From positions 36,246,731 through 36,310,730 of the forward strand of contig NC_084669.1 in assembly GCF_028389875.1 (NCBI RefSeq): a stretch of 64,000 bases of DNA, in the 5' to 3' direction. The notes beneath the pieces are model-generated. The model saw nothing but the letters and a program-made list of their open reading frames with translations, did no database searches and was not told the origin of the DNA. A program made the translations under genes and the position numbers. This document shows positions 11,001-20,400 of this stretch, piece after piece (the stretch's first letter is position 1; each line of letters starts with the position of its first letter). This DNA comes from Rhea pennata. Taxonomy: Eukaryota; Chordata; Aves; Rheiformes; Rheidae.

Positions 11001-14000
11001 GCCCTGGCAGGCTCGGTGCCAGCAGCGGCCCATGGCGCAGCTGCCTGCTGCTCTTAGGGGCTGTTCATCGAATACTTTATTTTTTTATTTTTTTTTGCTA
11101 TCCTAGATGCCACTTTCAGGGGAGGCCTTGTGAAAAGGTATTTTCATTAAAAAACTAAAATTTCCTGTTTTTCTGTGCCATCCAGTTTTCCTAAACCAAA
11201 GCCATCCTGAGAAAAAGGGCTGCAAACCCTCGGAAACAGGTCCCATTTACCAAGGAGATTTCCCTGTTTTGGACCGACTCAGATATTAACCGAGGCGAAT
11301 ACGGCTGGCAGCGCTCTCCAGCCAGCATCGCTGCGGCCTTGAAACTGGGGCAGCGGCGCTGGCCAAGCTGGGCCGCCCCCCTCCCCCCTGTCCCGGTGCA
11401 GCTTCATCTTTGACGATTTGGGTTGCGGCACCAAACGCTGTTTTATTCTGGCTCCACATCCGGCAGGGATCCCCCTCCCCTGCCGAAAACCTGCAGGGGG
11501 GGGGGGGAAATCAGAAAAAAAAAAAAAAAATCAGGAAACCTGCCTGTCAGCCGGCGGGGAGAGCCAGGACCGTCGCTGCTGAGGGATGGGCGCGTGGGAG
11601 GTTCTCCGTGGGAACGCGGCGCGGTTCGCGCTGCCCCGGGGCACCGGGGAGCCCCGTCTCCCCCCACCCGCAAACGCGGCTTCGCCGGGGTGGCGTGGGA
11701 AGAAAAGCTTGCCCTAGCCGGCCGTGGGAAAATTAATCCCGACCGGCAAAGGCGACGTTTCCGATGGAAAAGGCCGCTGCCCGCGGCGGCCGCCCGGGCG
11801 CGGGAAGCGCCGTTGCTCAACGCCGGAGCGGAGCGGCCGGGTGACTAACAGGGCTGGTGCGCGGGGCCCGGCCCTCGCGCCCACGGCTTGTGCGTGTCGC
11901 AAGATTCCCGGCCCTAGTTATTTAGCTTTTTGGGGCAAGCGGGCACCGCCCCAGGGTTGCCAACTTGCGGCCGGAGGGCACTATAAAGCCCCAGGTGGTC
12001 CCCCCCCCCAAATGCAGGTCATTAGCAAGGAGAAAAAAAAATTGCTACTGTACACTACTGTGCATGCACGCCGGTCTTAAGCGGCGTTAATAGCAAACAT
12101 TGCAAGCAGAGGTTTGGGGAAAAAGCAATACCCTCCTCCTCCCCCGTTAGGAATATGATAGCTGCTGGCTTGCTTTGATTTTCTGGGCACGAAGGGGGGG
12201 TCGGAGGAGGGAAGGGGCTCGGGGTGGGGTTTTATCCAGGCTTTGCAGCTCAGCACCTGCTCTCGGGGCAGCAAAGTAGGCTGTTACTGGAATTGAAAAA
12301 ATATATGTATATATATTTAACCTGTTGCAAAACTGGAGCGTGACTCACGGCGGGAGGGGCGGAAAGCAGCTTGCGGGGCCGGGCCGGGCTCCGGCGCGGA
12401 TGGGTTTGGGACCAAGCGGAAGGCCGTGGGGTGGCTGGGGTGCTGCAGGAGCAGGGCCGCGGGGCCGCGGGGCCGCCGCTCGCCCTGCCCGGCCGCCTTC
12501 CCCCCACGGGGGAGCCCCGTGCGACCCACAGCAAGCGCCCAAGCGGCCGGGGCGGTGGGGCGGGCAGTGCTGGGGTTGTTTCTGAGTTATCCCCGCGCGG
12601 ACAAAAGCCGCAGGGCCGGGTGGGGGGCGCCGGGGTGGGGGTCCGGGGGCCTCGCTGACGCCGGTGTGCTCTGCCCGCAGCCGGCCCCCTCGCCGGGGAC
12701 CCCGTGTGCACCGAGCGGCCCCAGGACTGGTGCCGGGATGCGGCGACGGCGGCGAGGTGCGGGGCGCTGGAGTACTGCCGGCTGGCCGCCGGGGACCTGG
12801 GGGTAAACGGCGGGGCGGCCGCGGCCCCGGGGAGGGAGGGGGGCGGCTCGGCCCCCGGTTGGGGGGGTGGGTGTGTGGAGCGCGCCCCGAAGGAGGGGGA
12901 CACCCGGGGGCATTCCCCCGGCGGGACGGGTTCGGGGCCAGCCTCCTCCGCGGCTTCGCTCTCGGCCGCGGAGCAGCGTCCACCAGCGGCGGCCTGGGCC
13001 CCTGGTGGCCCCACGGGGTGGGGCGGGTGGGGGGAGGCAGCCGGGGCTTTTTGGGGGGCTGGGGCGGTCCCCGACGTGTCCCTCTCTCCGCAGAAGGGCA
13101 TCCCGTGCCACCTGTGCCAGGTGGCGGTCTCCGTGGTGGGGAAGATCCTGCAGGACAACTGCACCGAGGTGGGTAGGTGGGTGCCGGCCCCCGCCCGCCC
13201 CGCGGCTCCGGCCGCGGCAGTGCCCGGCCCCGAGCCGCCCCCCCCTCTCGCCGTCCCTCCTAGGAGAAGCTCCGGGGCTTCCTGGACAAGAAATGCCAGT
13301 ACCTGCCCTTCCAGGACTGGTCCGTCAAGTGCAAGAAGATGGTGGACACGGGCATCCTGGTGCTCACCCAGCTGGGCAAGCAAGTGCTGGTGAGGGGGGC
13401 CGGGCCGGGGGGGAGGCCGCGGCGGCGGGGTGAGCGGGGCGCCCGCGCCCTGACGGCCCCGCTCGCCCCGCAGTCGGACCCCAAGGTGGTGTGCGGCACC
13501 ATCAGGCTGTGCCAGCCCCGGCAGCGCCTCGCCGGCGCCCTCAGGTCTCCGGCGTCGCCGGCGGCCCCCGGGGACGACTTTGCCCGGCCGGCCGCCCCCT
13601 TCCCGGGCTGGCTGCGCCGCCGCCCGCCGCAGGTAGGCCCCGACCGCCGCCCCGGCCGCCCCGGCCGCCCCGGCCGCCCCGGCCGCCGCCGCCGCCGGCC
13701 CTGAGCGCCCTCGCCTTCCCGCAGGAGCAGGGGGACGCGTGCGGGCGCTGCGCCCGGCTGGGGCTCCCGGCCCCCGGGGCCGCCGCCCGCCTCCGCCGGC
13801 GCTGCGCGAGCCTGGGGCCGCTCCGCGCACCGCGGGTAAGGCAGCCGCGCGCGGGCCCCTCGCCGGGCCGGGCCGTGCCGGGCCGAGCCGGGCCGGGCCC
13901 CTCGGCGGGCCGCGGGCCGGGGCTGACGCCGCGCGTCCCTCTCTCTGCCCGCGCAGTGCCGGCGCTTCGCGGAGGCCCGCGCGGAGACGGCGGCGCGGCG

Positions 14001-15599
14001 CGCGGTAAGCAGCCCGCGGCCCGGCCCTCCTCCTCCGGGGCATTTCCTCCCCAAATCCCCGGGGCGTGAAGGGTCGCGATGCTGCTAAAAAAAAAAATAA
14101 TAATAATAAAAACACACAACCCCCACCCCCCACCCCGCTGTCCCCAGCCCCGACGCGCGCCTCCTCCCGCACGCCCCCCGGGAGCTCTGCGGGCTGCTGG
14201 GCGCCTGCGCCGTGCCGCGGTAAGACCCGGCCGCCCCGGGGTCTCCTCCTGCCCAGCGCCCCGGGGTTTTCACGGCAGCGTGGTTGCGCTGACGCAGAGC
14301 CTGTGTCCCCCCCCCCCATCCCCAAACCTGCCGCCCCCCACCCCTGGCACCGAACCGGCAGCAGGAGGAAGAAGCGGAGAAGCCCGCGGCGCTGTGCGAG
14401 GTGTGCCAGCTCGCCGTGAAGGCGGCCGAGAGCCTCCTGGAGAACAACGTGACCGAGGTGCCACCACTGCCCGAGCCGGGGCGGGGGTTGGGGGGGGGGG
14501 GAGCAGCAGGGATGGGGGCCATAGGGTGTGTGTAGGGTGGGGGACACCCCTCGTGGGGCCTGCCGGGTCCCAGCCAGCCGCCCTCGCCCCACCAGGAGCA
14601 GCTGGTTGACGGCATCGAGAAGGTGTGCTACATGCTGCCCCACAGCGTCATCAGCCAGTGCAAGGACTTCGTGGACGCCTACGGCAAAGCCGTGGTCATC
14701 ATGCTGCTGGAGGCCACCGACCCGCAGGCCATCTGCACGCTGCTGCGGTGCTGCCCCAAGGCCCTGATGGCCCCCGCAGGTACGCGCGCCCGCCGCACGG
14801 GGCTGGGGGGCGCGGGGGGGGGGGGGGGTCCGGGCACCCCGGGGTGCCACGACGGCCCGCCTGCGCCGCAGGGGCCGGGGCACTGGAGCGGCTGGCGGCC
14901 GGCGCCGGCGCCTTCTGCAACGTCTGCCAGATCGTCATCACCTACTTCGACAACGAGCTGCTCAAGAACGAGACGCTGTCGGAGCTGGGCGACATGCTGG
15001 AGAAGGGCTGCGAGCTGCTGCCCTCGCCGTTCACGGGCCAGGTGAGCTGGAAACCACCCCAAAAAGCGCTGCCCCCCCCCCCCTTCCAGCCACGTGCCTC
15101 ACCCGCGGCGGTGTCCTCCGCAGTGCGAGGCGCTCATCGTGCAGTACGAGCCGGCTGCCGTGCGGCTCCTCGTCCAGATGATGGACCCCACCTTTGTGTG
15201 CACCGTAAGTGCCCAGCGGCGGGCGCCCCGGCGGGCTGCGAGCCGGCGGCCGGCTGCTGACGGCCCCTTGGGGGCCCCCCCCCCACCCCCTTTTCTCCCC
15301 TCCCTGCCACCATGCAGAAACTCAGAGCCTGTGACTCGCCCGAGGAGGAGGAGGAGGAGGAGGAGGAGGAAGAGCAGCAGGAGGAGCAGCAGCAGCAGGA
15401 GGAGGAGGAGCTGGGCTCGGACCCCTGCGCCCGTGGCCCGGACTACTGGTGCCAGAGCGTGGCCACCGCCGCCGCGTGCAACGTAAGTGGCGGCCGGGGC
15501 GCGTGGCTGTGCCCGAGCCGGCCCGGGCACCCTGCTCACGCCGTTTCCCCCTCCCCACCGCAGGCCGTCGAGCACTGCAAGCGGCACGTGTGGGGCTAG
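8005..15599 (+). CDS. Prosaposin-like tandem paralogue (complete, 14 exons)
   Basis: Coding exons: 8005-8065, 12681-12802, 13094-13168, 13264-13389, 13474-13632, 13725-13835, 13957-14004, 14148-14219, 14362-14457, 14596-14779, 14872-15041, 15124-15204, 15318-15482, 15564-15599. They join without a stop into about 501 residues (human PSAP has 524). The start ATG has a good context (A at -3, G at +4) and opens a signal peptide, MESKWSGWVLILSVCLGSCQG. The order is N-terminal saposin-A-type domain, saposins A, B, C, D and C-terminal saposin-A-type domain, so this is prosaposin architecture, not surfactant protein B. A, C and D keep six cysteines and glycosylation sites (NCT, NVT, NET). B is shortened and degenerate. 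Probable role: lysosomal or secreted sphingolipid activator precursor (inference). Exon lengths in the C/D half equal those of PSAP, indicating DNA-level tandem duplication. GC content is extreme. I know of no intron-containing human gene in this place; human PSAPL1 is an intronless copy elsewhere. Confidence 0.88.
8066..12680 (+). other. PSAP-like intron 1, CpG-rich in its right two thirds
   Basis: A 4.6 kb first intron. Composition shifts from AT-leaning to CpG-rich at about 9,700, with G runs (11,496-11,507), A runs and a short TA tract (about 12,302-12,318). I see no supported gene inside. The CpG-rich part could hold an alternative promoter, but nothing in the sequence decides it. Confidence 0.5.
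12681..12802 (+). CDS. PSAP-like exon 2, N-terminal saposin-A-type domain
   Basis: The 122-nt exon, phase 1 to 0, encodes DPVCTERPQDWCRDAATAA and CGALEYCRLA. This is the four-cysteine saposin-A-type prodomain. The donor is gtaaac. Confidence 0.9.
13094..13168 (+). CDS. PSAP-like exon 3, saposin A first part
   Basis: The 75-nt exon, phase 0 to 0, encodes KGIPCHLCQVAVSVVGKILQ and DNCTE, with the conserved glycosylation site. Confidence 0.92.
13264..13389 (+). CDS. PSAP-like exon 4, saposin A middle
   Basis: The 126-nt exon, phase 0 to 0, encodes EKLRGFLDKKCQYLP and VKCKKMVDTGILVLTQLG, with the third and fourth cysteines. Confidence 0.92.
13474..13632 (+). CDS. PSAP-like exon 5, saposin A end and A-B linker
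   Basis: The 159-nt exon, phase 0 to 0, encodes SDPKVVCGTIRLCQPRQ (fifth and sixth cysteines), followed by a Pro/Ala/Arg-rich linker. Confidence 0.9.
13650..13699 (+). repeat. CCGGCCGCC-type GC microsatellite
   Basis: Near-perfect repeats of a GC-only unit, grading into GCC triplets, just upstream of the exon 6 acceptor. Confidence 0.8.
13725..13835 (+). CDS. PSAP-like exon 6, degenerate saposin B first half
   Basis: The 111-nt exon, phase 0 to 0, encodes DACGRCARLGLPAPGAAARL, then RRRCASLGPL. Three cysteines remain, but the stretch between the second and third is about nine residues shorter than in human saposin B, is Arg/Ala/Pro-rich and has no glycosylation site. Confidence 0.8.
13957..14004 (+). 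CDS. PSAP-like exon 7, saposin B fragment
   Basis: The 48-nt exon, phase 0 to 0, encodes CRRFAEARAETAARRA, aligned with the CKNYISQYSEIA region of human saposin B. Confidence 0.75.
14148..14219 (+). CDS. PSAP-like exon 8, saposin B end with frame conflict
   Basis: This 72-nt segment has a clean acceptor (tccccag) and donor (gtaaga), phase 0 on both sides. In that frame it encodes an Ala/Arg/Pro-rich peptide with no cysteine. One base over, it encodes HAPRELCGLLGAC, matching the human saposin B end MQPKEICALVGFC. Neither neighbour offers splice sites that would use that frame as the sequence stands. Confidence 0.55.
14362..14457 (+). CDS. PSAP-like exon 9, saposin C first half
   Basis: The 96-nt exon, phase 0 to 0, encodes ALCEVCQLAVKAAESLLEN and NVTE; it is the same length as the PSAP exon at 979-1074. 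The acceptor is a CAGCAG tandem, so the start may be 14362 or 14365. The donor gtgcca is weak. Confidence 0.88.
14596..14779 (+). CDS. PSAP-like exon 10, saposin C second half
   Basis: The 184-nt exon, phase 0 to 1, has the same length and phase as its PSAP counterpart. It encodes CYMLPHSVISQCKDFVDAYG and AICTLLRCC. Confidence 0.95.
14872..15041 (+). CDS. PSAP-like exon 11, saposin D first half
   Basis: The 170-nt exon, phase 1 to 0, encodes GAFCNVCQIVITYFDNELLK, then NETL and KGCELLPSPFTGQ. Confidence 0.95.
15124..15204 (+). CDS. PSAP-like exon 12, saposin D second half
   Basis: The 81-nt exon, phase 0 to 0, encodes CEALIVQYEPAAVRLLVQMM through DPTFVCT. Length equals the PSAP exon at 3295-3375. 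Confidence 0.96.
15318..15482 (+). CDS. PSAP-like exon 13, saposin D end, Glu/Gln tract and C-terminal domain
   Basis: The 165-nt exon, phase 0 to 0, is 57 nt longer than the PSAP exon. After KLRACDSP comes a run of Glu and Gln (about residues 9-32 of the exon, GAG/CAG codons), then DPCARGPDYWCQSVATAAAC. Confidence 0.93.
15342..15410 (+). repeat. Coding GAG/CAG triplet tract
   Basis: A mostly GAG run with interspersed CAG codons, translated as a Glu/Gln-rich segment in exon 13. Confidence 0.9.
15564..15599 (+). CDS. PSAP-like terminal coding exon
   Basis: The exon encodes AVEHCKRHVWG and TAG, nearly identical to the PSAP C terminus. Confidence 0.96.
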   Translation, partial: AVEHCKRHVWG

Positions 15600-15783
15600 G
15601 AGCCGCCAGGACCGCCGGCTGCCCCGGCCAGCCTCGGACCGCCGGCGAGGCCCGGCACCCGCCGCAGCGTGGCCCGGCCCGGCGCCCCAAGGCCGCTCCT
15701 GCGCGCCCCGCGGGCGGCTCCGAAGCGCGCCGGGCCGGGCGGCTTCGTGTTTTTATTTCTTTCTTCTGGTTGCCATTTAATGG

Positions 15784-15789
15784 AATAAA
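15784..15789 (+). terminator. PSAP-like poly(A) signal
   Basis: AATAAA lies 185 bases after the stop codon, giving a short 3' UTR (15600 to about 15805). Confidence 0.8.
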
Positions 15790-15843
15790 AAGTGGATTAA
15801 ATTTACCTGCAATGCCTGGCTTTGCATGACTTTTGCAGTGCAC

Positions 15844-15846
<3 letters not shown>

Positions 15847-15877
<31 letters not shown>
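15847..15877. repeat. T homopolymer
   Basis: Uninterrupted run of about 31 T between the two convergent genes. Confidence 0.95.
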
Positions 15878-15878
<1 letters not shown>

Positions 15879-15937
15879 GAGGGGAGTTAAAGGGATGGAA
15901 GATATGGTAGGCTGAGTAAGCATTAAAAACCTATATA

Positions 15938-15970
15938 TGTGTGTGTGTATGTGTATGTTTATACATACAT

Positions 15971-16018
<48 letters not shown>
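15938..16018. repeat. TG/TA then CA dinucleotide microsatellite
   Basis: TATG/ATAC repeats grade into an uninterrupted CA run (about 15975-16018). Confidence 0.95.
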
Positions 16019-16019
<1 letters not shown>

Positions 16020-16171
16020 GCATATATATAGTTATATGTAAAAAAGAGGAACTGGTGCCTTAATTCTGCTGTTCTGATGGGGCTGGTACGGCGCCAAACG
16101 AATGCAACCTGCAGCGGATTCCCACACTGGCAGGAGGATGAAGCCTGGGGCTTCCTTGGGGATGCATTGCT

Positions 16172-16253
16172 GGTGGTATATATATATATTTTATAAAATA
16201 TAAAATATAATATATATATGTGTGTGTGTGTGTGTGTGTATGTATATATCTAT
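16172..16253. repeat. TA and TG microsatellite
   Basis: Compound TA / TATAAAA / TG dinucleotide tract. Confidence 0.9.
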
Positions 16254-16544
16254 ATGGGTTAATAAAAATCGAAGGCCATTTTTGCTTTCCGGTGGGCCCC
16301 GAGGCGTGCGGGCCTGGGCAGAGGGTGCCAGCAGCAGCCCCAGCAAGGACGACACACAGGTTAACCAAAGCCATAGATAGTGTATTATTTCAGATTCCCG
16401 TAACAGACCATTCCCAACGCTTGCCGCAAGGTACTGCCGGAAACAAAGCATCCCAAACGCCAGGAGCAAAGGAAAAGGAAAACAGGAGAAGATACACACA
16501 AACACGCTACATTCAGAAACCCCAATTACTGTCGGGCTCGCGCT

Positions 16545-16547
<3 letters not shown>

Positions 16548-16586
<39 letters not shown>
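16548..16586. repeat. T homopolymer
   Basis: About 39 consecutive T; on the CDH23 strand this is a long A run beyond its probable 3' end. Confidence 0.95.
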
Positions 16587-16587
<1 letters not shown>

Positions 16588-16947
16588 ACGTCGCGGTGTG
16601 TTTTGGTAAAGTCAGCAAAATGGAGAAATGTCTTCGTTTTTTGGGGGTTTTCCTTTCCGGCAAGGTGACGACACACATTAATGCCACGTGGACTCGGCCC
16701 TCCCTGCGGCCCCGGCACCGCGGCTCTGTCCCTGGCATGCATCCGGGCAGGGGACAGCGGAGCCACCGGCCCCGGGCAGCCTCCAAGTCTGCCGGACTCG
16801 AGGCCGCGTTGCTTTCGGCTACGCCGGGTCTCAGCCCCTGCCCGTCCTCTGAACACTTGCAGTCACTTAACTTTTTTCCCTTTTTTTTTCCCTCTTTTTT
16901 TTTTTAAAAAAAAAACTTTTTTTTTTTAAGAAAAATAAAAAAAAAAT

Positions 16948-16953
16948 TTTAAT
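16948..16953 (-). terminator. CDH23: Possible CDH23 poly(A) signal
   Basis: On the minus strand this reads ATTAAA, about 185 bases after the CDH23 stop. A TTTATT at about 15752-15757 (AATAAA on the minus strand) could serve a longer UTR overlapping the paralogue's 3' UTR. Neither is proven. Confidence 0.4.
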
Positions 16954-17134
16954 GATTCCATGATTAAATGACACGCGAGTAAAAGCAACCCGGTCCTGAG
17001 AGCCCTTTCCTGGAGCCGAGCTCTCTCCGCGGGGCCGGACCGTGCCGTGCCGTGCCGTGCCGTGCCGGCGGGGCAGGCAGGGCGCCGCGGGCGGCTCTGG
17101 GCGCTGCCTCCTGGCCCCCTGCTCCCGCCGCTGG

Positions 17135-17458
17135 TCATAGCTCCGTGATCTCCAGCGGGCTCTCCATGATCACCTCCCGCATCTTGTGCAGGGGGGTGGA
17201 CTTGGCCGACTCGGTGCGGGCGTTGGGGTCGCTGTAGCCCCCGCAGTCCGCGGCCAGGGTCTCCAGGGAGCGGCCCAGGCCCTTCTGGTCGTCTTCGGGC
17301 AGGCTGTTGAGGTCGGACGTGAGCAGCGTGCCCGTGCTGCCGTGCACCACGTGGATGCCGTCGGGGCCTTTGAGCTCCACGGGCTGCTTGTGCCGGAAGC
17401 GGAGGCTCCCCTGGCTGGGGCTGTGCTCCTCTTCCTCGTCCAGGTCCTTCTGGATCAG
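17135..17458 (-). CDS. CDH23: CDH23 terminal coding exon with PDZ ligand
   Basis: This 324-nt exon starts [20 protein letters not shown], continues through [16 protein letters not shown], and ends [10 protein letters not shown] then TGA. The last residues form a class I PDZ ligand. No intron interrupts it. Confidence 0.97.
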   Translation of the reverse strand: MIQKDLDEEEEHSPSQGSLRFRHKQPVELKGPDGIHVVHGSTGTLLTSDLNSLPEDDQKGLGRSLETLAADCGGYSDPNARTESAKSTPLHKMREVIMESPLEITEL

Positions 17459-20400
17459 CTGCAAAAGGCCCATGCAGAGGTCACCACCACCGCCGCCACC
17501 GCAGGAGCCACCCTCGTTTCCCAGCGGGAACGGGAACCTTCTCTTTCTAGGCAGCCTCAAAGCATCACGATGGGCTCAACAGCTCTGAATGTCTGCGGCT
17601 GAAAGCCTCATCCGCTTGGAGCCCCTTCGTGCCCCCAGCGACCTCCCACGCAAGGGCCACGAGGGGCAACAGCGGCCTCGGGCGCGCGCAGGGACCTGCA
17701 GCTTCTCGGCCAGCCTCTGCAGGGCAACCGGGGTCTCGCGGCCACCCCTACAGAGCAAACAACGCCGAGAGCCGGTGGGGGGGAAGCACCGGGGGTTGTG
17801 AGAGGTGGGGAGCCAGGGGGAGAGGAGGAAAAGAAGTGCCGGCGCGAGCAGCAGCTTCGGCGGAAACCCAGCCTCGTCGCGTGCGGGGCTGCGTTTTCCT
17901 TCGGCGCCCCTTCGGAGCATCCCCGCGTGCTCCCGGCGGCGAGCCCGCCCGCGGCCGGCGGGATCAGCGGCGGCCGGCGCACCGCACCGCGGCTGCCGGG
18001 GAGCGGCCGGAGCCTGCAAAGGCCGGGAGGAGCCACTGCATCCCAGAGGGCACGGCACGCATTCCCCCATGCCCACGCACACCCCGTCTACCTCCGTGAC
18101 CGAGGAGCGGTCCCCCAGACTGGCGGTGGCCTTATGCACCATCCGCTGGGCAAAGAGTTTTTTCAAGCGCATGTAATCATCCAGGACCACCTTCAAGAGA
18201 GAGCCCTGGGCGGAGCGGGGAGAGAGCACGGTTATCCGAGCGAGCACCTTTTGGCCCCATCCTGGCATTTCTTGGAGCAAAATCACTTGCCAGTGGCGCT
18301 GCCACTCCCCGGAGTGGAAGCGGGAGCTGTAGGAAACACCCCTGCTTCCCTTCGCGAAGGCCGTCCGGGGCAGGGAGAGGGCGCAGCCCGACTCACCTTG
18401 ATGGGCCCCTCGCGCATGATCTGCCCCAGTTTAGCAATGTTGTCGTACTCCTGGATGGCAGCCCGGAGGTAGCGGTCGTCTTCGGGCTTGGCTGCAGAAG
18501 GCTCTCTGCCGAAGGTCCCCTGCGAGAGGAGAGGGCACCTGAAGATACGGCAGGAGGAGGAGGAGGAGCTTTGCTCTGTCTTAGGATGAAGGCAGCATCA
18601 GGGTCCCGACTGCCTTCCTGTTGGTCCTCGTCCCCCCGTGGCCATCCCTATGCGACTTCATTTCTCACTGCCACCCCTTGCCCTAGAAGCTGGGTCCTCC
18701 CCCGACAGGCTGAGGGACAGCCATCCCTGCCATCCTGAACCAAACCGCCGTGACAGAGGACAACTTCCACCACCCTGCCCTGCTCTGGACTCCAGCGACT
18801 GCCTGGGAGCCGCACAGGGAGCTGAGGAGCGGGCCAGAGCGAATGCCTGTGCCACCCAGCCGGTGGGCCGGCCCGGGGCCGCGTCTCACGTGAGTCCTGG
18901 CCGGGCTGTTCCACAGGTCGGTGATCTCGCTCAGGTTCTCCGGCAGGTCGTCCTCGTGCTCCGCCTGCGCTGCCAGCTCCATATTCCTGCAGAAAGGGTC
19001 CAGCCACACGGGGTTGGCCCTGCCCAGGGAGGAGACACGGCCGTTAATGCAAGAGCCACGGGAGGCTGATGGTTGCTGGCCGAAGAAAGCCGGCATCCCT
19101 CGCCCACGAGCAGTCTCGGAGCCCATGATGTGACCCGACGTGCCACGTAGCAAACCCTGGGCTGGGGGAGAACTCACCCGTCAAAGGAATATTTGTTGGT
19201 GTTTGGCATATCCATGATGTCCATGAAGCCCCTGTTCCCTGCAAAAAGGCAGAGGTGGAGGTTGCATTTCTGCACGGCCGGGGCACAGGTCAGTACTTCT
19301 GTATGCCCACCCACCACCTCCAGCTGTGCAGGCTCCCTCTGACTCACACCCCGCTCTGACTCCCCACGTCTCTCCATGCCCTGCGTCGCTGGGTTTTCTC
19401 CCTGCCACCAGTGCTCATGCTCTCTCGTGCGCGGGACCACCCGCCCACACCCCTCCCCGAAGGGGCCAACCTCCTCCAGGTTGTTAGATACACCTTACTT
19501 TTTGTTTTTGAGCTGCAGAACCCCAGCGTAGCTCACCTGTGGAGCCAGCCACTATAGCTTTTAATTTTCTTTTGTGCCTGCAAAATAAAGACAGAGAGGA
19601 AATTAGGGAAGCAATTAAGCCTGACGCTTTAAATGAGAGAGGCACATAGATCTGCAGTAATCCTGCAAACCAACCCCTCCACACATTGCAAGCACGGCAG
19701 GGAGAGAAGAATATGGTTAAAGCAACAATATCCTGAGGGAAGAGGGACAGTTTCTGAACCCACTAGCTTCATGTGTTGCTTCAGGCTCTTTAAGATACGA
19801 AGATCTCTGGAAAGGCTTTCCTGGACTACAGCAATCAGAGGCCAGCTCGATGCAGTTTCCCAGCTGGGACGCTGCCTGTTTGGCCCCCCAGCTGGGCCAG
19901 AGCGAGAGTGTGGCTAGCGGGGCAGAGCCCGGGCGATACTCACACTGTTCGGTAGTACCAGTTCATGAGGATGAAGAGCATGGCAGCCAGGAAGAGGAGA
20001 ACGGCCAGCACAATAATCACCATCTGGGAGAGACAGAGGGGTATCAGCAACTTCTGGGACTGATCCAGCACCTGATTCTGGACACTGCATCCATTAACTG
20101 CGGAAAAAGCTTCTCCAGATCATCAGAAGGCCATGGAGAATGGGAAGGGACATCACATCAACTGCTTGCCAGTGCAGAGTGCAACTGTGACCCTCTCTAT
20201 CTATGCTCAGAAGCCAACAGGTCCCTAGAGGAATGTCCCATCCTGCTACACACCAGCACCTTGGAAATATTGCACTTTCCAGGGCTGCCTGGAGGTGGGT
20301 CATGGGGTGGGACATGCCACGTCCCTTTGACAGCAACTCTGTGTGAGTGCAGCCAAGCAGTCATGCCATGAGGGACCACAAGGGCAGCTGGGGACACGGA

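Noticed and set aside
9663-12080. Many 60-140 codon frames on both strands in the CpG-rich intron 1
   Set aside because: They overlap one another in several frames, as expected for stop-poor GC-rich DNA. None resembles a known protein.
13725-14219. Calling the whole prosaposin-like gene a pseudogene because of saposin B
   Set aside because: All 14 exons join without a stop, splice sites are intact, and saposins A, C and D and the C-terminal domain are strongly conserved. Only B is affected.
12250-14883. Minus-strand open frame of about 877 codons
   Set aside because: It lies antisense over the exons of the prosaposin-like gene in sequence of very high GC, where stops are rare. The peptide is low-complexity Pro/Arg/Gly with no domain.
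8005-15599. Identity as surfactant protein B or as PSAPL1
   Set aside because: It has four saposin-type regions plus saposin-A-type domains at both ends, unlike the three-domain SFTPB. Human PSAPL1 is, as I recall, an intronless copy on another chromosome, whereas this gene keeps PSAP introns.
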